Source: Pseudomonas putida
GTDB taxonomy: Bacteria > Pseudomonadota > Gammaproteobacteria > Pseudomonadales > Pseudomonadaceae
Length of the DNA stretch: 64,000 nt
Assembly (NCBI RefSeq): GCF_002025705.1
Contig: NZ_CP018846.1
Span: 3,401,501 to 3,465,500 of the forward strand
Direction of reading: 5' to 3'
Both the position numbers and the translations under genes were made by a program. The notes beneath the pieces were generated by a model. That model saw only the letters and a program-made list of their open reading frames with translations, had not been told where the DNA came from and made no database searches. Shown here one piece after another: positions 1 to 8,827 of this stretch. Each line of letters starts with the position of its first letter. Position 1 is the first letter of the stretch.

Positions 1-1154
1 AGGAACACCGCCGAGACCTGGGCGCGCACCTGGTTCGGCGACAGTATCTGCATGGCAGCCGTGGAAGCCGGCATCGGGAACGAGGCGAAGAACATCGCCG
101 GCACCAGCAAGGTCACCGACAGCCACAGCTGGTCGACCTGCGAATACAGCACTGCTGGCACGATCATGCCCACGGCGCCGATCACCCCGGTACGCATGGC
201 CGCATCGCTGCGCCCGCGCTTGGCCAGGTGGTCGGTGAGCCAGCCGCCGAACACCACGCCGCTGGTGTTGGCCAGCAGCAGGATGGTGCCGAGCATGAAA
301 CCGGCCTGTTCGGGGCTCATGCCGAACTTGCGGATGTACAGCGCCGGGGTCCAGCTCATCATGCAGAACAGCGCCATGGCGTAGAACGAGAAGCCCAGGT
401 AATGGCAGCCGAAAGTCGCCCGGTGGCGGCCGATGAAGCGCAGGCCATCGCTGAGGCGGACCTTGCGCACCTTGCCGTCGGCATCCAGCTGCGCGCCCTT
501 GCGCTGCGGGTTGCGCACGGTCAGCCAGACCAGCAGGCCGACGATCACCCCGGGCAGGCCGACGATGAAGAACGCCAGCTGCCAGGCCTTCATCGCGCCG
601 AGGATGGCCACCTCGATGGTCTGCGCGTCCTTGAGCAAGGTGATCACGTAGCCGCCGACCAGAAAGGCGATGCCACCGCCGACGAAGGAGCCGATCGAGT
701 AGATGCCCACGGCGCGACCGAGCTTCTCCTTGGGGAACATGTCGCTGAACATCGAGTAGGCCGAGGGCGACAAGGCTGCCTCGCCGACACCGACGCCGAT
801 GCGCGCCAGGAACATCTGCGCGAAGTTCTTGCTCAGCCCGCAGGCGGCGGTGGCAAAGCTCCAGAAGATCACACCGACGGCAATGATGCGCGGGCGCGAG
901 AAGCGGTCGGCGAGGTAGGCGATGGGCATGCCCATGAAGGCATAGAACAGCGAGAACGCCAGGCCGTGCAGCAGGCTGAACTGGGTGTCGCTCAACTGCA
1001 GGTCGGCTTTGATCGGCTCGATCATCAGGGCCAGGATCTGCCGGTCGACGAACGAGAAGATGTAGGCCACCATGCACAGGATGACCACGTACCATTCGTA
1101 GAAATAGCGCTTGTTGTGCTGCTTGAGGTGTTGTTCTTGAGTGAGGGTATTCAT
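1..1154 (-). CDS. MFS transporter, partial (3' end beyond left edge)
   Basis: This is a 12-helix-type major facilitator, probably moving a carboxylate or aromatic acid across the inner membrane. The reading frame is open from the ATG at 1154 to the window edge (384 codons visible, so only the C-terminal end is missing). The N-terminus runs MNTLTQEQHLKQHNKRYFYE into a first membrane helix followed by FSFVDRQILAL. The loop between helices 2 and 3 contains a Major Facilitator-type motif (YLADRFSRPRII), and GVGVGEAALSPSAYSM resembles the spinster/ACS-like MFS groups. A plausible Shine-Dalgarno (AGGAA) lies upstream. It lies downstream of catB, catC and catA in the same direction, so uptake of a catechol or benzoate precursor is a reasonable inference, but substrate cannot be read from sequence. 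Confidence 0.85.
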   Translation of the reverse strand, partial: MNTLTQEQHLKQHNKRYFYEWYVVILCMVAYIFSFVDRQILALMIEPIKADLQLSDTQFSLLHGLAFSLFYAFMGMPIAYLADRFSRPRIIAVGVIFWSFATAACGLSKNFAQMFLARIGVGVGEAALSPSAYSMFSDMFPKEKLGRAVGIYSIGSFVGGGIAFLVGGYVITLLKDAQTIEVAILGAMKAWQLAFFIVGLPGVIVGLLVWLTVRNPQRKGAQLDADGKVRKVRLSDGLRFIGRHRATFGCHYLGFSFYAMALFCMMSWTPALYIRKFGMSPEQAGFMLGTILLLANTSGVVFGGWLTDHLAKRGRSDAAMRTGVIGAVGMIVPAVLYSQVDQLWLSVTLLVPAMFFASFPMPASTAAMQILSPNQVRAQVSAVF

Positions 1155-1326
1155 GCTCGCGAATTCCTGATGGGACAGCCTGGAAAGGGATTACAAGGCA
1201 GTGACCTGTCAGTAACAGGCGAACGCACGCAAGGCGGGATTACGCATGACCAAGGACCTTTATTGTTATTGGAATGGAGGTATGGCGATTACTTGAATTG
1301 CAGCCTGTTCTCGCTTCGCTGTGGCA

Positions 1327-1406
1327 GCGGGCTTGCCCGCGAAGCCGACACCGTGGTGAATGGCACGGGCTTCGCCCGTGTTCGCGGGCTCGCCCGCTCC
1401 CACAGG
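1327..1406. repeat. REP-type inverted repeat
   Basis: The 314-base gap between the MFS gene and catA holds no gene. It contains a pair of GCGGGCTTGCCCGCGAAG and TTCGCGGGCTCGCCCGCTCC arms around a short GC-rich centre (cacgggcttcgcccgtg). This is the usual P. putida-type REP pairing. The rest of the gap shows no recognisable signal. Confidence 0.75.
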
Positions 1407-1468
1407 GATCGCGCCAGATTCCAGAAATTGAGCGAGACAGTTGCTCCCACAAGGGATCAGGTCAGGGC

Positions 1469-2404
1469 TCAGTCAACCTGCAGCGCCCGTGGCCGGTGGC
1501 TGCGTTCCTCGGCCTCTGGCGCCTTGGCGGTCTGCAGCTGGAAGTCGAACGACAGCTCGGCAAAGCGCTCGCCCTGCACGCCACGGTCACGCGCCGCCGC
1601 GGCATCGTCGACAAAGCGCAGGTCGCCAATCAGGCCGTCGCGGGTGGCGTAGGCGAAGTCGTCCCACAGGTACTTGTCACCGGCGAAGTTGATCTGCGTG
1701 GTCAGGTGGCGGTGGCCGGGTGCCGAGATGAAGAAGTGCACGTGGGCCGGGCGCTGGCCATGGCGGCCGAGCAGGTTCAGGCACTCCTGGGTCGGGCCCT
1801 GCGGGTCGCAGCCATAGCCCGACGGCACGATGGAGCGGGCGCGGTAGCGGCCTTCGGCATCGGTGACGATACGGCGGCGCAGGTTGTATTCGGACTGGGC
1901 CGAATCGAAGTACGAGTAAGTGCCCTGGGTGTTGGCATGCCACAGGTCGACGGTGGCGCCGGCCAGCGGTTGGCCGGCGGCATCGAACACCTGGCCCTGG
2001 AGGAACATCACCACACCGGGGTCGGTGCCGTCGTCCATGCGCGCTTCACCCTCGGACAGCGGTGCCCCGGCCACGTACAGCGGGCCTTCGATGGTGCGCG
2101 GGGTGCCGCCGCTCAAGCCGGCTTCGGCGTCCTTGGCATCCTGCAGCAGGTCGATGAAGTGCTCGATGCCCAGGCCCGCCGCCAACAGGCCTGCCTCGTT
2201 GCGCCCGCCAAGGCGGTTTAGGTAGTCGACGGCATGCCAGAACTCGTCCTCGCTGACCTCCAGGTCTTCGATCAGGCGTGCGGTGTCCTGCAACACGCGC
2301 AGGATGATCTGCTTGAAGCGCGGGTTGCCTTCGGCCTGGCCAAGGCCGGCCACTTGCTCGAAGAAGGCCTTGATATCGGCGGTGTGGGAGATCTTCACGG
2401 TCAT
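1469..2404 (-). CDS. catA: catechol 1,2-dioxygenase
   Basis: Intradiol dioxygenase that cleaves catechol to cis,cis-muconate in the cytoplasm, the first step of the catechol branch of the beta-ketoadipate pathway. The 311-residue protein has the family's usual length. An N-terminal helical dimer-linker region (about residues 1-100) is followed by RTIEGPLYVAGAP and the catalytic beta-sandwich. The non-heme Fe(III) ligands line up as Tyr163 (in GTYSYFD), Tyr197 (SGYGCD) and His221/His223 (PAHVHFF). It is the last cat gene before the MFS gene and is transcribed with catB and catC. The long C-terminal tail (KAPEAEERSHRPRALQVD) is ordinary for pseudomonads. Confidence 0.96.
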   Translation of the reverse strand: MTVKISHTADIKAFFEQVAGLGQAEGNPRFKQIILRVLQDTARLIEDLEVSEDEFWHAVDYLNRLGGRNEAGLLAAGLGIEHFIDLLQDAKDAEAGLSGGTPRTIEGPLYVAGAPLSEGEARMDDGTDPGVVMFLQGQVFDAAGQPLAGATVDLWHANTQGTYSYFDSAQSEYNLRRRIVTDAEGRYRARSIVPSGYGCDPQGPTQECLNLLGRHGQRPAHVHFFISAPGHRHLTTQINFAGDKYLWDDFAYATRDGLIGDLRFVDDAAAARDRGVQGERFAELSFDFQLQTAKAPEAEERSHRPRALQVD

Positions 2405-2455
2405 TTCTGCTTACCTCGAATTGTTCTTGTCAGGTAGTCGTGGTTCAAGGGTGAA

Positions 2456-2746
2456 TCAGCGGTCGTCGCTGTGGATCGACGAGGGGTGGCGGCACAGGCC
2501 GTCGACCTCGATGTCCATGTACGGGAACAGCGGCAGCTGCATCAGGGTGTCGTGCAGCGCCTCGACGCTGGGCACGTCGAACACGCTGTAGTTGGCGTAG
2601 TGCCCGGCGATGCGCCACAGGTGGCGCCAGGTGCCCTCGCGCTGCAGGCGCTGGGCCAGTTCCTTCTCGTCGGCCTTCAGTTGCGCGGCCTTGGCCGGGT
2701 CCATGTCGACCGGCAGTTTCACGGTCATCTTCACGTGGAACAGCAT
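2456..2746 (-). CDS. catC: muconolactone delta-isomerase
   Basis: Small isomerase (96 residues from the chosen start) converting muconolactone to beta-ketoadipate enol-lactone. It begins MLFHVKMTVKLPVDMD, the standard CatC N-terminus, and includes the family's WRHLWRIAGHYANYSVFDV core. An in-frame ATG 30 bases upstream exists, but the start at 2746 has an AGGAG Shine-Dalgarno at the right distance and matches the family's 96-residue size. It lies between catB and catA; a REP pair in the catB-catC gap could tune mRNA stability. Confidence 0.95.
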   Translation of the reverse strand: MLFHVKMTVKLPVDMDPAKAAQLKADEKELAQRLQREGTWRHLWRIAGHYANYSVFDVPSVEALHDTLMQLPLFPYMDIEVDGLCRHPSSIHSDDR

Positions 2747-2792
2747 GCTGCTTTCTCCTGTCTTGCAAATGTCCAAAGGCGTGCACGGCTTC

Positions 2793-2880
2793 TTGTAGGA
2801 GCGGCTTCAGCCGCGAACACGGGCGCAGCCCGTGCCATCCACCGCGTCGCCTGCTTCGCGGCTAAAGCCGCTCCTACAGG
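2793..2880. repeat. REP inverted pair between catB and catC
   Basis: TGTAGGAGCGGCTTCAGCCG and its inverted partner GCGGCTAAAGCCGCTCCTAC flank a shorter inner palindrome (cacgggcgcagcccgtg). It sits inside the catBCA operon, not at its end, so it may shape the transcript rather than end it. Confidence 0.85.
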
Positions 2881-2894
2881 GTGTGTGTGTTCTT

Positions 2895-4016
2895 TCAACG
2901 GCGGGCAAAACGCGCCAGGCGTTGTTCGTCGAGTGTCAGCCCCAGGCCCGGGGTGCGTGGCACGTGCAGCTGGAAATCGTGGTACTGCGGCGGCTCATTG
3001 ACGATCTCTTCGGTCAGCAGCAGTGGCCCGAACAGCTCGGTGCCCCAGGTCAGCTGGCGCAGGGTGAGGAAGGCATGGGCCGACGCCAGGGTGCCGATCG
3101 AGCCTTCGAGCATGGTCCCGCCGTACAGGGCGATTCCCGCCGCTTCGGCGATCTGCGCGGTGCGCAGCACGGCGCGCGGGCCGCCGTTCTTGGCAATTTT
3201 CAGAGCGAAGATGCTGGCGGCGCCATCGGCAGCCAGGCTGAAGGCGTCTTCGACGCTCTCGATGGATTCGTCGGCCATGATCGGCGCCGGGCTGCGCTGG
3301 TTCAGGCGCACCTGGCCGCCACGGTTGATGCGCGAGATCGGCTGTTCGATCAGGTCGATGCCGTTGTCGCCCAGTACCTGGCAGGCGCGGATAGCTTGCG
3401 ATTCGTCCCAATACTGGTTGACGTCGACGCGCACGCTGGCGCGCTCGCCCAGCTCGCGCTTGATCGCCACCACGTGCTTCAGGTCCTGCTCCAACGGGTT
3501 GGCGCCGATCTTCAGCTTGAACACCCGGTGGCGACGCACCTCCAGCATGTGCTCGGCCTCGGCGATGTCGCGGTTGGTGTCGCCGCTGGCCAGGGTCCAG
3601 GCCACTTCCAGGCTGTCACGCACCCGCCCGCCGAGCAGCTCGCTGACCGGCAGGCCAAGGCGCTTGCCCTGGGCGTCGAGCAAGGCGCTTTCGATGCCGG
3701 ACTTGGCGAAGGTATTGCCCTTGGCAAGCTTGTCGAGCTTGAGCATGGCGGCGTTGATGTTGTCCGCGGGCAGGCCGATCAGCGCTGGCGCCAGGTGCGC
3801 GTCGATGTTGGCCTTGATGCCCTCGGGGCTTTCGTAACCGTAGGCCAGGCCACCGATGGTGGTGGCCTCGCCGATGCCTTCCACGCCGTCGCTGCAGCGC
3901 AGGCGCAGCACCACCAGGGTCTGCTGCTGCATGGTGTGCATGGCCAGCTTGTGCGGGCGGATGGTTGGCAGGTCGACAATAATTGCGTCGATGCGCTCGA
4001 TCAGGGCGTTTGTCAT
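2895..4016 (-). CDS. catB: muconate cycloisomerase
   Basis: Enolase-superfamily enzyme that lactonises cis,cis-muconate to muconolactone. The 373-residue product starts MTNALIERIDAIIVDLPTIR and carries the N-terminal capping domain (about 1-130) and a TIM barrel. Superfamily landmarks are visible: the KLKIG segment with the catalytic lysine, the metal-binding RVDVNQYWD, LIEQP, and ADES (Asp/Glu metal ligands), then the second lysine in FALKIAKNGG. It is the first gene of catBCA and is divergent from catR across a 134-base control region, the arrangement described for P. putida. Confidence 0.96.
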   Translation of the reverse strand: MTNALIERIDAIIVDLPTIRPHKLAMHTMQQQTLVVLRLRCSDGVEGIGEATTIGGLAYGYESPEGIKANIDAHLAPALIGLPADNINAAMLKLDKLAKGNTFAKSGIESALLDAQGKRLGLPVSELLGGRVRDSLEVAWTLASGDTNRDIAEAEHMLEVRRHRVFKLKIGANPLEQDLKHVVAIKRELGERASVRVDVNQYWDESQAIRACQVLGDNGIDLIEQPISRINRGGQVRLNQRSPAPIMADESIESVEDAFSLAADGAASIFALKIAKNGGPRAVLRTAQIAEAAGIALYGGTMLEGSIGTLASAHAFLTLRQLTWGTELFGPLLLTEEIVNEPPQYHDFQLHVPRTPGLGLTLDEQRLARFARR

Positions 4017-4071
4017 GGTGCGAAGGTCCCGTCAAATCAGGCCGCAGTCTGCAAACCCGATACTACATTTA

Positions 4072-4085
4072 CTTGATTATTCAAG
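4072..4085. promoter_or_regulatory. candidate CatR operator in the catB-catR gap
   Basis: CTTGA-TTAT-TCAAG is a perfect 5-base dyad centred 62 bases upstream of the catB ATG in the divergent region, where CatR is known to bind in P. putida. The match to a LysR-type site is by position and symmetry only; no published footprint could be compared here. Confidence 0.4.
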
Positions 4086-4150
4086 CATTGCGCGAGACCC
4101 TGAGGGCCGTCCAATATCAAATGAATCTCCCACCATACCCAGGAGGTCTG

Positions 4151-5035
4151 ATGGAGCTGCGCCACCTTCGCTACTTCAAGGTCCTGGCTGAAACCCTGAA
4201 CTTCACCCGCGCCGCCGAACTGCTGCACATCGCCCAGCCTCCGCTGAGCCGGCAGATCAGCCAGCTGGAGGAGCAGCTCGGGACCGTGCTGGTGCTGCGC
4301 GAGCGCCCGCTAAGGCTGACCGAGGCCGGGCGCTTCTTCTATGAACAGACCTGCACGCTGCTGCAGCAACTGGAAAACATCAGCGACAACACCCGGCGCA
4401 TCGGCCAGGGCCAGCGCCAGTGGCTGGGCATCGGCTTCGCCCCGTCGACCTTGTACACGGTACTGCCGGAGTTGATCCGCGAACTGCGCAAGGACAGCGA
4501 GCTGGAACTGGGCCTGAGCGAAATGACCACCCTGCAGCAGGTGGAAGCGCTGAAAAGCGGGCGCATCGACATCGCCTTCGGCCGCATCCGCATCGACGAC
4601 CCGGCAATCCAGCAGCAAGTGCTGCGCGAAGACCCGCTGGTGGCCGTGCTGCCCAAGGGCCATGCCCTGGCCGGTGCCCCGCTGACCCTCGAACAACTGG
4701 CCAGGGAAGCGTTCATCCTCTACCCCGCCAACCCCAGGCCGAGCTACGCCGACCACATCCTCGCGCTGTTCGCCCACCACGGCATGAGCCTCAAGGTCAG
4801 CCAGTGGGCCAACGAACTGCAGACCGCCATCGGCCTGGTCGCCGTCGGGCTGGGCGTGACCCTGGTGCCGGAGTCGGTGCAACAGCAGCACCGCACCGAC
4901 ATCGAGTACGCCAGCCTGCTCGACCGCAGCGCGGTCAGCCCGATCATTCTCAGCCGGCGCAAGGGCGACAGCAGCCCGATCGTGCAGCGTTGCCTGGCGC
5001 TGATTGCCCAGCAGGCAGTGGCGGCAGCGGTTTAG
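4151..5035 (+). CDS. catR: LysR-type activator of catBCA
   Basis: Muconate-responsive LysR regulator of the catechol genes. The 294-residue protein starts MELRHLRYFKVLAETLNFTR with the N-terminal winged helix-turn-helix (about 1-60, AAELLHIAQPPLSRQISQLE), then a periplasmic-binding-type effector domain. An AGGAGG at 4141-4146 fixes the ATG at 4151; an open frame extends upstream without another credible start. It is divergent from catB. Its stop codon overlaps the stop of the convergent LysR gene that follows. Identity rests on the neighbour catB and the PPLSRQI motif typical of CatR/BenM-like proteins. Confidence 0.93.
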   Translation: MELRHLRYFKVLAETLNFTRAAELLHIAQPPLSRQISQLEEQLGTVLVLRERPLRLTEAGRFFYEQTCTLLQQLENISDNTRRIGQGQRQWLGIGFAPSTLYTVLPELIRELRKDSELELGLSEMTTLQQVEALKSGRIDIAFGRIRIDDPAIQQQVLREDPLVAVLPKGHALAGAPLTLEQLAREAFILYPANPRPSYADHILALFAHHGMSLKVSQWANELQTAIGLVAVGLGVTLVPESVQQQHRTDIEYASLLDRSAVSPIILSRRKGDSSPIVQRCLALIAQQAVAAAV

Positions 5036-5934
5036 TCACGTTCGAAAAAACTGCTGCCCTTTTCCTTGAGCAGCGTCACCAGCGCCCCTGCCGCCGGTGA
5101 CAGGTAGCCCTCCGTGCGCACCGACACGGCAACGGTGCGGCGCATAGTGGTCTGCTTCAGCGGCACTTCGCGCAGCCACGACATGCCCAGCCCATGTTCC
5201 AGGGTTTCCCGGGCGGCGAAGCTGAGCAACTGGGTACGGGCGATCAGGCGTGGCAGCAGCGAGATGGCATTGGTCTCGATCTGCACCTGCGGCGCCGGCA
5301 ACTGATGGGCGATGAACACGTTGTCGATCCAGCGCCGGGCGGTCACCGTCGGCCCTGCCAGCACCCAGCGGTATTGGCAGAGGCTGTGCAGGGTGATGGG
5401 GCCGGCGAAGATCGGGTGCTCCGCGCTGGCCACCACGATCGCTTCATCTTCAAGGATGGGATAAGTGGTGAACTCCGGGTCCATGCTGATCTGCGGTGAA
5501 ATGATCACATCCAGCCGCCCGCCGCGCAGGGATTCCTTGAGCACATCGTCCTGGGCGATGGACAGCTTCAAGGTCACGTCCGGTGCCCGCTCCAGCAGCG
5601 CCGCGGTCAGGTGCGGCAGCAGGTGATCGGCCATGCTCGCCGCACAGCCCAGGCGGATGTTGCCGACCAGCCCGCTGGCAAAGTCGCGCACCTCGCGTTC
5701 GGTTTCGGCGATGTTCAATTGCAGTTGCTTGCCGCGCGCCAGCAGCAGCTTGCCGACATCGGTGAGCTTGATCCGCCGGCCATCGCGCTGGAACAACCGG
5801 GTACCCAGTGATTCTTCCAGGCGCTGGATGCTCTTGCTCAGCGCAGGCTGGCTGCGGTTGAGCTTTTCCGCCGCCCGGCCCAAGTGGCCCAGTTCGGCGA
5901 TGGTTTCGAAGTAAGTAAGGTCACGCAGGTCCAT
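5032..5934 (-). CDS. LysR-type regulator of the adjacent AbrB-family transporter
   Basis: Transcription factor of 300 residues with the LysR N-terminal helix-turn-helix (LGRAAEKLNRSQPALSKSIQ) and a full effector-binding domain. It is transcribed divergently from the AbrB-type membrane protein starting at 6060, so that gene is its most likely target. Its end overlaps the end of catR by a few bases, convergent. Effector unknown; the PALSKSIQ helix resembles regulators of aromatic or carboxylate uptake but this is not specific. Confidence 0.88.
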   Translation of the reverse strand: MDLRDLTYFETIAELGHLGRAAEKLNRSQPALSKSIQRLEESLGTRLFQRDGRRIKLTDVGKLLLARGKQLQLNIAETEREVRDFASGLVGNIRLGCAASMADHLLPHLTAALLERAPDVTLKLSIAQDDVLKESLRGGRLDVIISPQISMDPEFTTYPILEDEAIVVASAEHPIFAGPITLHSLCQYRWVLAGPTVTARRWIDNVFIAHQLPAPQVQIETNAISLLPRLIARTQLLSFAARETLEHGLGMSWLREVPLKQTTMRRTVAVSVRTEGYLSPAAGALVTLLKEKGSSFFERD

Positions 5935-5935
5935 G

Positions 5936-5961
5936 ATTCATGAATTTCAGTTATGGATTCA
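5936..5961. promoter_or_regulatory. candidate LysR operator / autoregulatory site
   Basis: A perfect 10-base palindrome ATTCATGAAT (5936-5945) sits directly at the start of the LysR gene, and the same GATTCAT half is repeated at 5955-5961. Position in the divergent gap suggests binding by the LysR product and control of both genes; the assignment is inference. Confidence 0.4.
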
Positions 5962-6059
5962 TCAAAAGTAGAAAATAGACTTGATCGATTGCGCCGTCGA
6001 TAATTTTCTCCGCTGGCGCTGCCAGCCCCCGCGATACCGCTGCGCAAGGAGTATCCACG

Positions 6060-7124
6060 TTGCAGACCGCCCTACCCGGCTTTTCCAGAAATACCTTCCA
6101 ATGGCTCGCCCTGCTGATTTGCGCCGGTGCATTCGGCCAGTTGCTGCATACCCTGGCCGTACCGGCGGGGTTGTTCCTCGGCCCCATGCTGGTGGCCATC
6201 GTGTTCGGCGTCTCGGGCGCGCAACTGCACCTGCACCGCCAGGTGTTTCGCTTCGGTCAAGGCTGCGTCGGCTTGCTGGTCGCCCACTCGGTGACCTGGG
6301 CCGTGCTGGTATCGATGGCCCAGTCCTGGCACCTGATGCTGGTCGCGACCTTCATCACGGTAGTGCTCAGTGCCCTGGTCGGCCTCGGCACCGTACGCTT
6401 CGGTGGCATCCCTGGCAGCACCGCCGCCTGGGGGACCGCGCCAGGGGCGGCTTCGGCTATGGTGTCGATGGCCGAGGAAAACGGCGCCGATGGCCGCGTG
6501 GTAGCGACCATGCAGTATGTGCGGGTGGTGTGCGTGGTGATGATCGGCTCGCTGGTCAGCCACCTGCTCGGCGCCGCGCCTGGCACGGGCGCGGTGGCCA
6601 ATGCGCCAGCGGTGCTGGAAGGCCCGCACCTGCTCGACAGCCTGCTCAGCCTTGCCGTGGTGCTGGTGGGTATCACCCTCGGTAGCCGCCTGCCTGCCGG
6701 TGCCTTGCTGACGCCACTGCTGCTTGGCGGCGCCCTGCAACTGAGCGGGCTGCTGACCATCCACTTGCCCGAACCCTTGCTGGCCGCTGCCTACGGCGCC
6801 ATCGGCTGCTACATCGGCCTGCGCTTCGACCGGCAGACCGTGCGCTATGTGTGGAAGCGCCTGCCGACCATGATTGCCGGGGCCGTAGCGTTGATCGTGC
6901 TGTGCGCCGCTTGTGCCTATGTGCTGGCCCTGGCGATGGGCACGGACTTCCTGTCGATGTACCTGGCCACCAGCCCGGGCGGGCTGGATGCCATGGCGAT
7001 CATCGCGGTGGAAACCCATGCGGATGTCGGGTTGGTGCTGGCGATGCAGACGTTGCGGCTGTTCGGGGTGATTCTGACCGGGGCCTTTTGTGCGCGGCAG
7101 ATCATACGCCTGACCCGGGTGTAG
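6060..7124 (+). CDS. AbrB-family membrane transporter (PF05145-like)
   Basis: Inner-membrane protein of 354 residues made almost wholly of hydrophobic helices in two similar halves, with the family's internal pattern (GIPGSTAAWGTAPGAASAMV in the first half; TSPGGLDAMAII in the second). These proteins were once named 'putative ammonia monooxygenase' without biochemical basis. A TTG start at 6060 is chosen because AAGGAG lies just upstream and no ATG fits. It is divergent from a LysR gene, suggesting substrate-responsive expression. Substrate is unknown. Confidence 0.8.
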   Translation: MQTALPGFSRNTFQWLALLICAGAFGQLLHTLAVPAGLFLGPMLVAIVFGVSGAQLHLHRQVFRFGQGCVGLLVAHSVTWAVLVSMAQSWHLMLVATFITVVLSALVGLGTVRFGGIPGSTAAWGTAPGAASAMVSMAEENGADGRVVATMQYVRVVCVVMIGSLVSHLLGAAPGTGAVANAPAVLEGPHLLDSLLSLAVVLVGITLGSRLPAGALLTPLLLGGALQLSGLLTIHLPEPLLAAAYGAIGCYIGLRFDRQTVRYVWKRLPTMIAGAVALIVLCAACAYVLALAMGTDFLSMYLATSPGGLDAMAIIAVETHADVGLVLAMQTLRLFGVILTGAFCARQIIRLTRV

Positions 7125-7153
7125 GTGGGCAGAGGTGCATGCCTTGGGGGTTG

Positions 7154-7430
7154 TGGCGCCTGGGAGGTCGAGCGCCGCCCGCGCGGCGCATCGCGACGCA
7201 AGGCCGCTCCCACATCTGTTTCGGGCCAATCACTCCTGTGGCATTGGCGCGCGTGCCCTTGTTTGTTCCATTTGATATCGATGGGTGATCATCTGCTTTT
7301 GTACTCTGTGTAGACATGCACCAGATTGCGCACGCAAAAGGTGCAGGAATAACTGGCCCGAAACAGATGTGGGAGCGGCCTTGCGTCGCGATGCGCCGCG
7401 CGGGCGGCGCTCGATCTCCCAGGCACCACA
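7154..7430. repeat. large REP inverted repeat (about 75-base arms)
   Basis: The 356-base gap after the transporter holds no gene. Arms at about 7154-7230 and 7353-7430 match as inverted copies (gcgccgcccgcgcggcgcatcg and its reverse), separated by about 120 bases. This is the CGCCGCCCGCGCGGCG REP class, also seen near 34.6 kb, distinct from the shorter class elsewhere. A short direct repeat, AAACCTCAAGGC, follows at about 7429-7475. Confidence 0.85.
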
Positions 7431-7480
7431 AACCTCAAGGCTGGCACCTATCCACAAACCTCAAGGCAGGCTCCTACCCA

Positions 7481-8827
7481 CTAATCACGCAGAAAGCTGT
7501 CTTCGAACGGGTAATGGGTCAACAGCTCAAACCCAGTCTCGGTCACCAGCAACTGGTTCTCCAGCTTGATCCCGTCGCGCCCCCCCACCTCGCCGACATA
7601 GGCCTCGACACACAGCGCCATACCCGCCTGCAGTTCACCTTCATAACCATAGGACTCAAGGTCCTCCGGGTAGCGAATGCACGGGTACTCATCACACAGC
7701 CCCACACCATGGAACATCACGCCATAACGCTGCGCCCGGCAGCTCTGCGGCAGGCGATGGCCGTTGCGGGTGAGGTCGGTAAAGCGCGCACCGGGCCTGA
7801 CCATTTCGGCGTTGACGTGAATGTGCTCGTGGGCGATGCGGTACAGGCGCTTCTGTTCGGCAGTGGGCTCCACATCACCGCAGATCCAGCTGCGCGACAT
7901 GTCCACACAAAAGCCGTAGACGCCGACCAGGTCGGTATCGAACGACAGCAGGTCGCCGTCGCCGAGCACCCGTGGGCCGGACTCCTGATACCAGGGGTTG
8001 GTGCGCGGGCCGGAGCTGAGGATGCGGGTTTCGATCCATTCGCCGCCACGGCGGATGTTGCCTGCATGCAGCGCGGCCCACACATCGTTCTCGGTGGCAC
8101 CGGCACGCATCGCCTGGCGCATCTCGGCAATCGAGGCCTCGCAGGAAGCAACGGCGCAACGCATGGCGAGGATCTCGTCCGGTCCCTTGATCATGCGGGC
8201 GAACTCGGTGACTTCCTGGCCGTTTTGCACCTGCACGCCCAGCGCATCGAGGGCGCGCAGGCCGGCGACTTCGATTCGGTCCACGGCCAGGCGGCGGTTG
8301 TTGCCGGCATGGCTGCGCAATATTTCATCGACCTGAGCGCAGAAGCGCCTGGCGTGTTCCTCGGTACGGTCCCCGGTCTCGAAATAGAAGAACGATGCGC
8401 CGCTGCGCAGCTCCGATACCAGCGGCAGGTGCGCAGAAAGGTGGTCACAGCCATGGAAGTCCCACAACACCACATGGCCGCTGGCGGCGACGAAACAGGC
8501 GCGGGCCGGGTTGTGGGTAGTCCACAACTGCATGTTGGTGGTGTCGGTGGCATAGCGGATATTCAACGGGTCGAACAGCAGGATGCCACCAAGGTCGCGG
8601 GCGATGAGCTGTTCACGGATACGTTGCAGGCGGTACTCGCGCATGCTTGGCAAGTGCGGGGCCTGCAGGCCGAGGTTGGCCCATTCGGCAAAGGCCAGCG
8701 GGGTCGGGCCGATTTCGGTGCGGTCGTTGTCATCAACCGAGCCATCGGCCTTGAGCGCAGCGGCGCGCTGGCGGGACGGGTCGATGCGGCGGGCTTGGGC
8801 GGGGATCGAGAACGGCGAGGTCATCAT
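7481..8827 (-). CDS. M24-fold protein closely resembling DMSP lyase DddP
   Basis: A 448-residue 'pita-bread' metallopeptidase-fold protein. It is far closer in pattern to DddP (cleaves dimethylsulfoniopropionate to dimethylsulfide plus acrylate) than to ordinary prolidases: DNDRTEIGPTPLAFAEWA, FDPLNIRYATDTTNMQLW and RRGGEWIETRILSSGPRTNP are DddP-like blocks. The iron ligands known for DddP line up as Asp297, Asp299, Asp309, His373, Glu408 and Glu423, a constant two-residue offset from the Ruegeria enzyme as I remember its numbering. It is cytoplasmic, with no signal peptide. ATG codons at 8827 and 8824 are both possible. The divergent LysR gene probably controls it. It could act on another substrate; the M24 family also holds creatinase and prolidase. 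Confidence 0.75.
   Translation of the reverse strand: MMTSPFSIPAQARRIDPSRQRAAALKADGSVDDNDRTEIGPTPLAFAEWANLGLQAPHLPSMREYRLQRIREQLIARDLGGILLFDPLNIRYATDTTNMQLWTTHNPARACFVAASGHVVLWDFHGCDHLSAHLPLVSELRSGASFFYFETGDRTEEHARRFCAQVDEILRSHAGNNRRLAVDRIEVAGLRALDALGVQVQNGQEVTEFARMIKGPDEILAMRCAVASCEASIAEMRQAMRAGATENDVWAALHAGNIRRGGEWIETRILSSGPRTNPWYQESGPRVLGDGDLLSFDTDLVGVYGFCVDMSRSWICGDVEPTAEQKRLYRIAHEHIHVNAEMVRPGARFTDLTRNGHRLPQSCRAQRYGVMFHGVGLCDEYPCIRYPEDLESYGYEGELQAGMALCVEAYVGEVGGRDGIKLENQLLVTETGFELLTHYPFEDSFLRD

Noticed and set aside
228..1652. 474-codon open frame on the plus strand over the MFS and catA genes
   Set aside because: It runs antisense to two clearly recognised genes, has no RBS, and its product is Gln/His/Glu/Ala-rich as expected from reading high-GC genes backward.
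7154..7430. Possible small-RNA or riboswitch role for the long inverted repeat
   Set aside because: The same arms recur elsewhere between unrelated genes, which fits a REP better than a gene-specific RNA.
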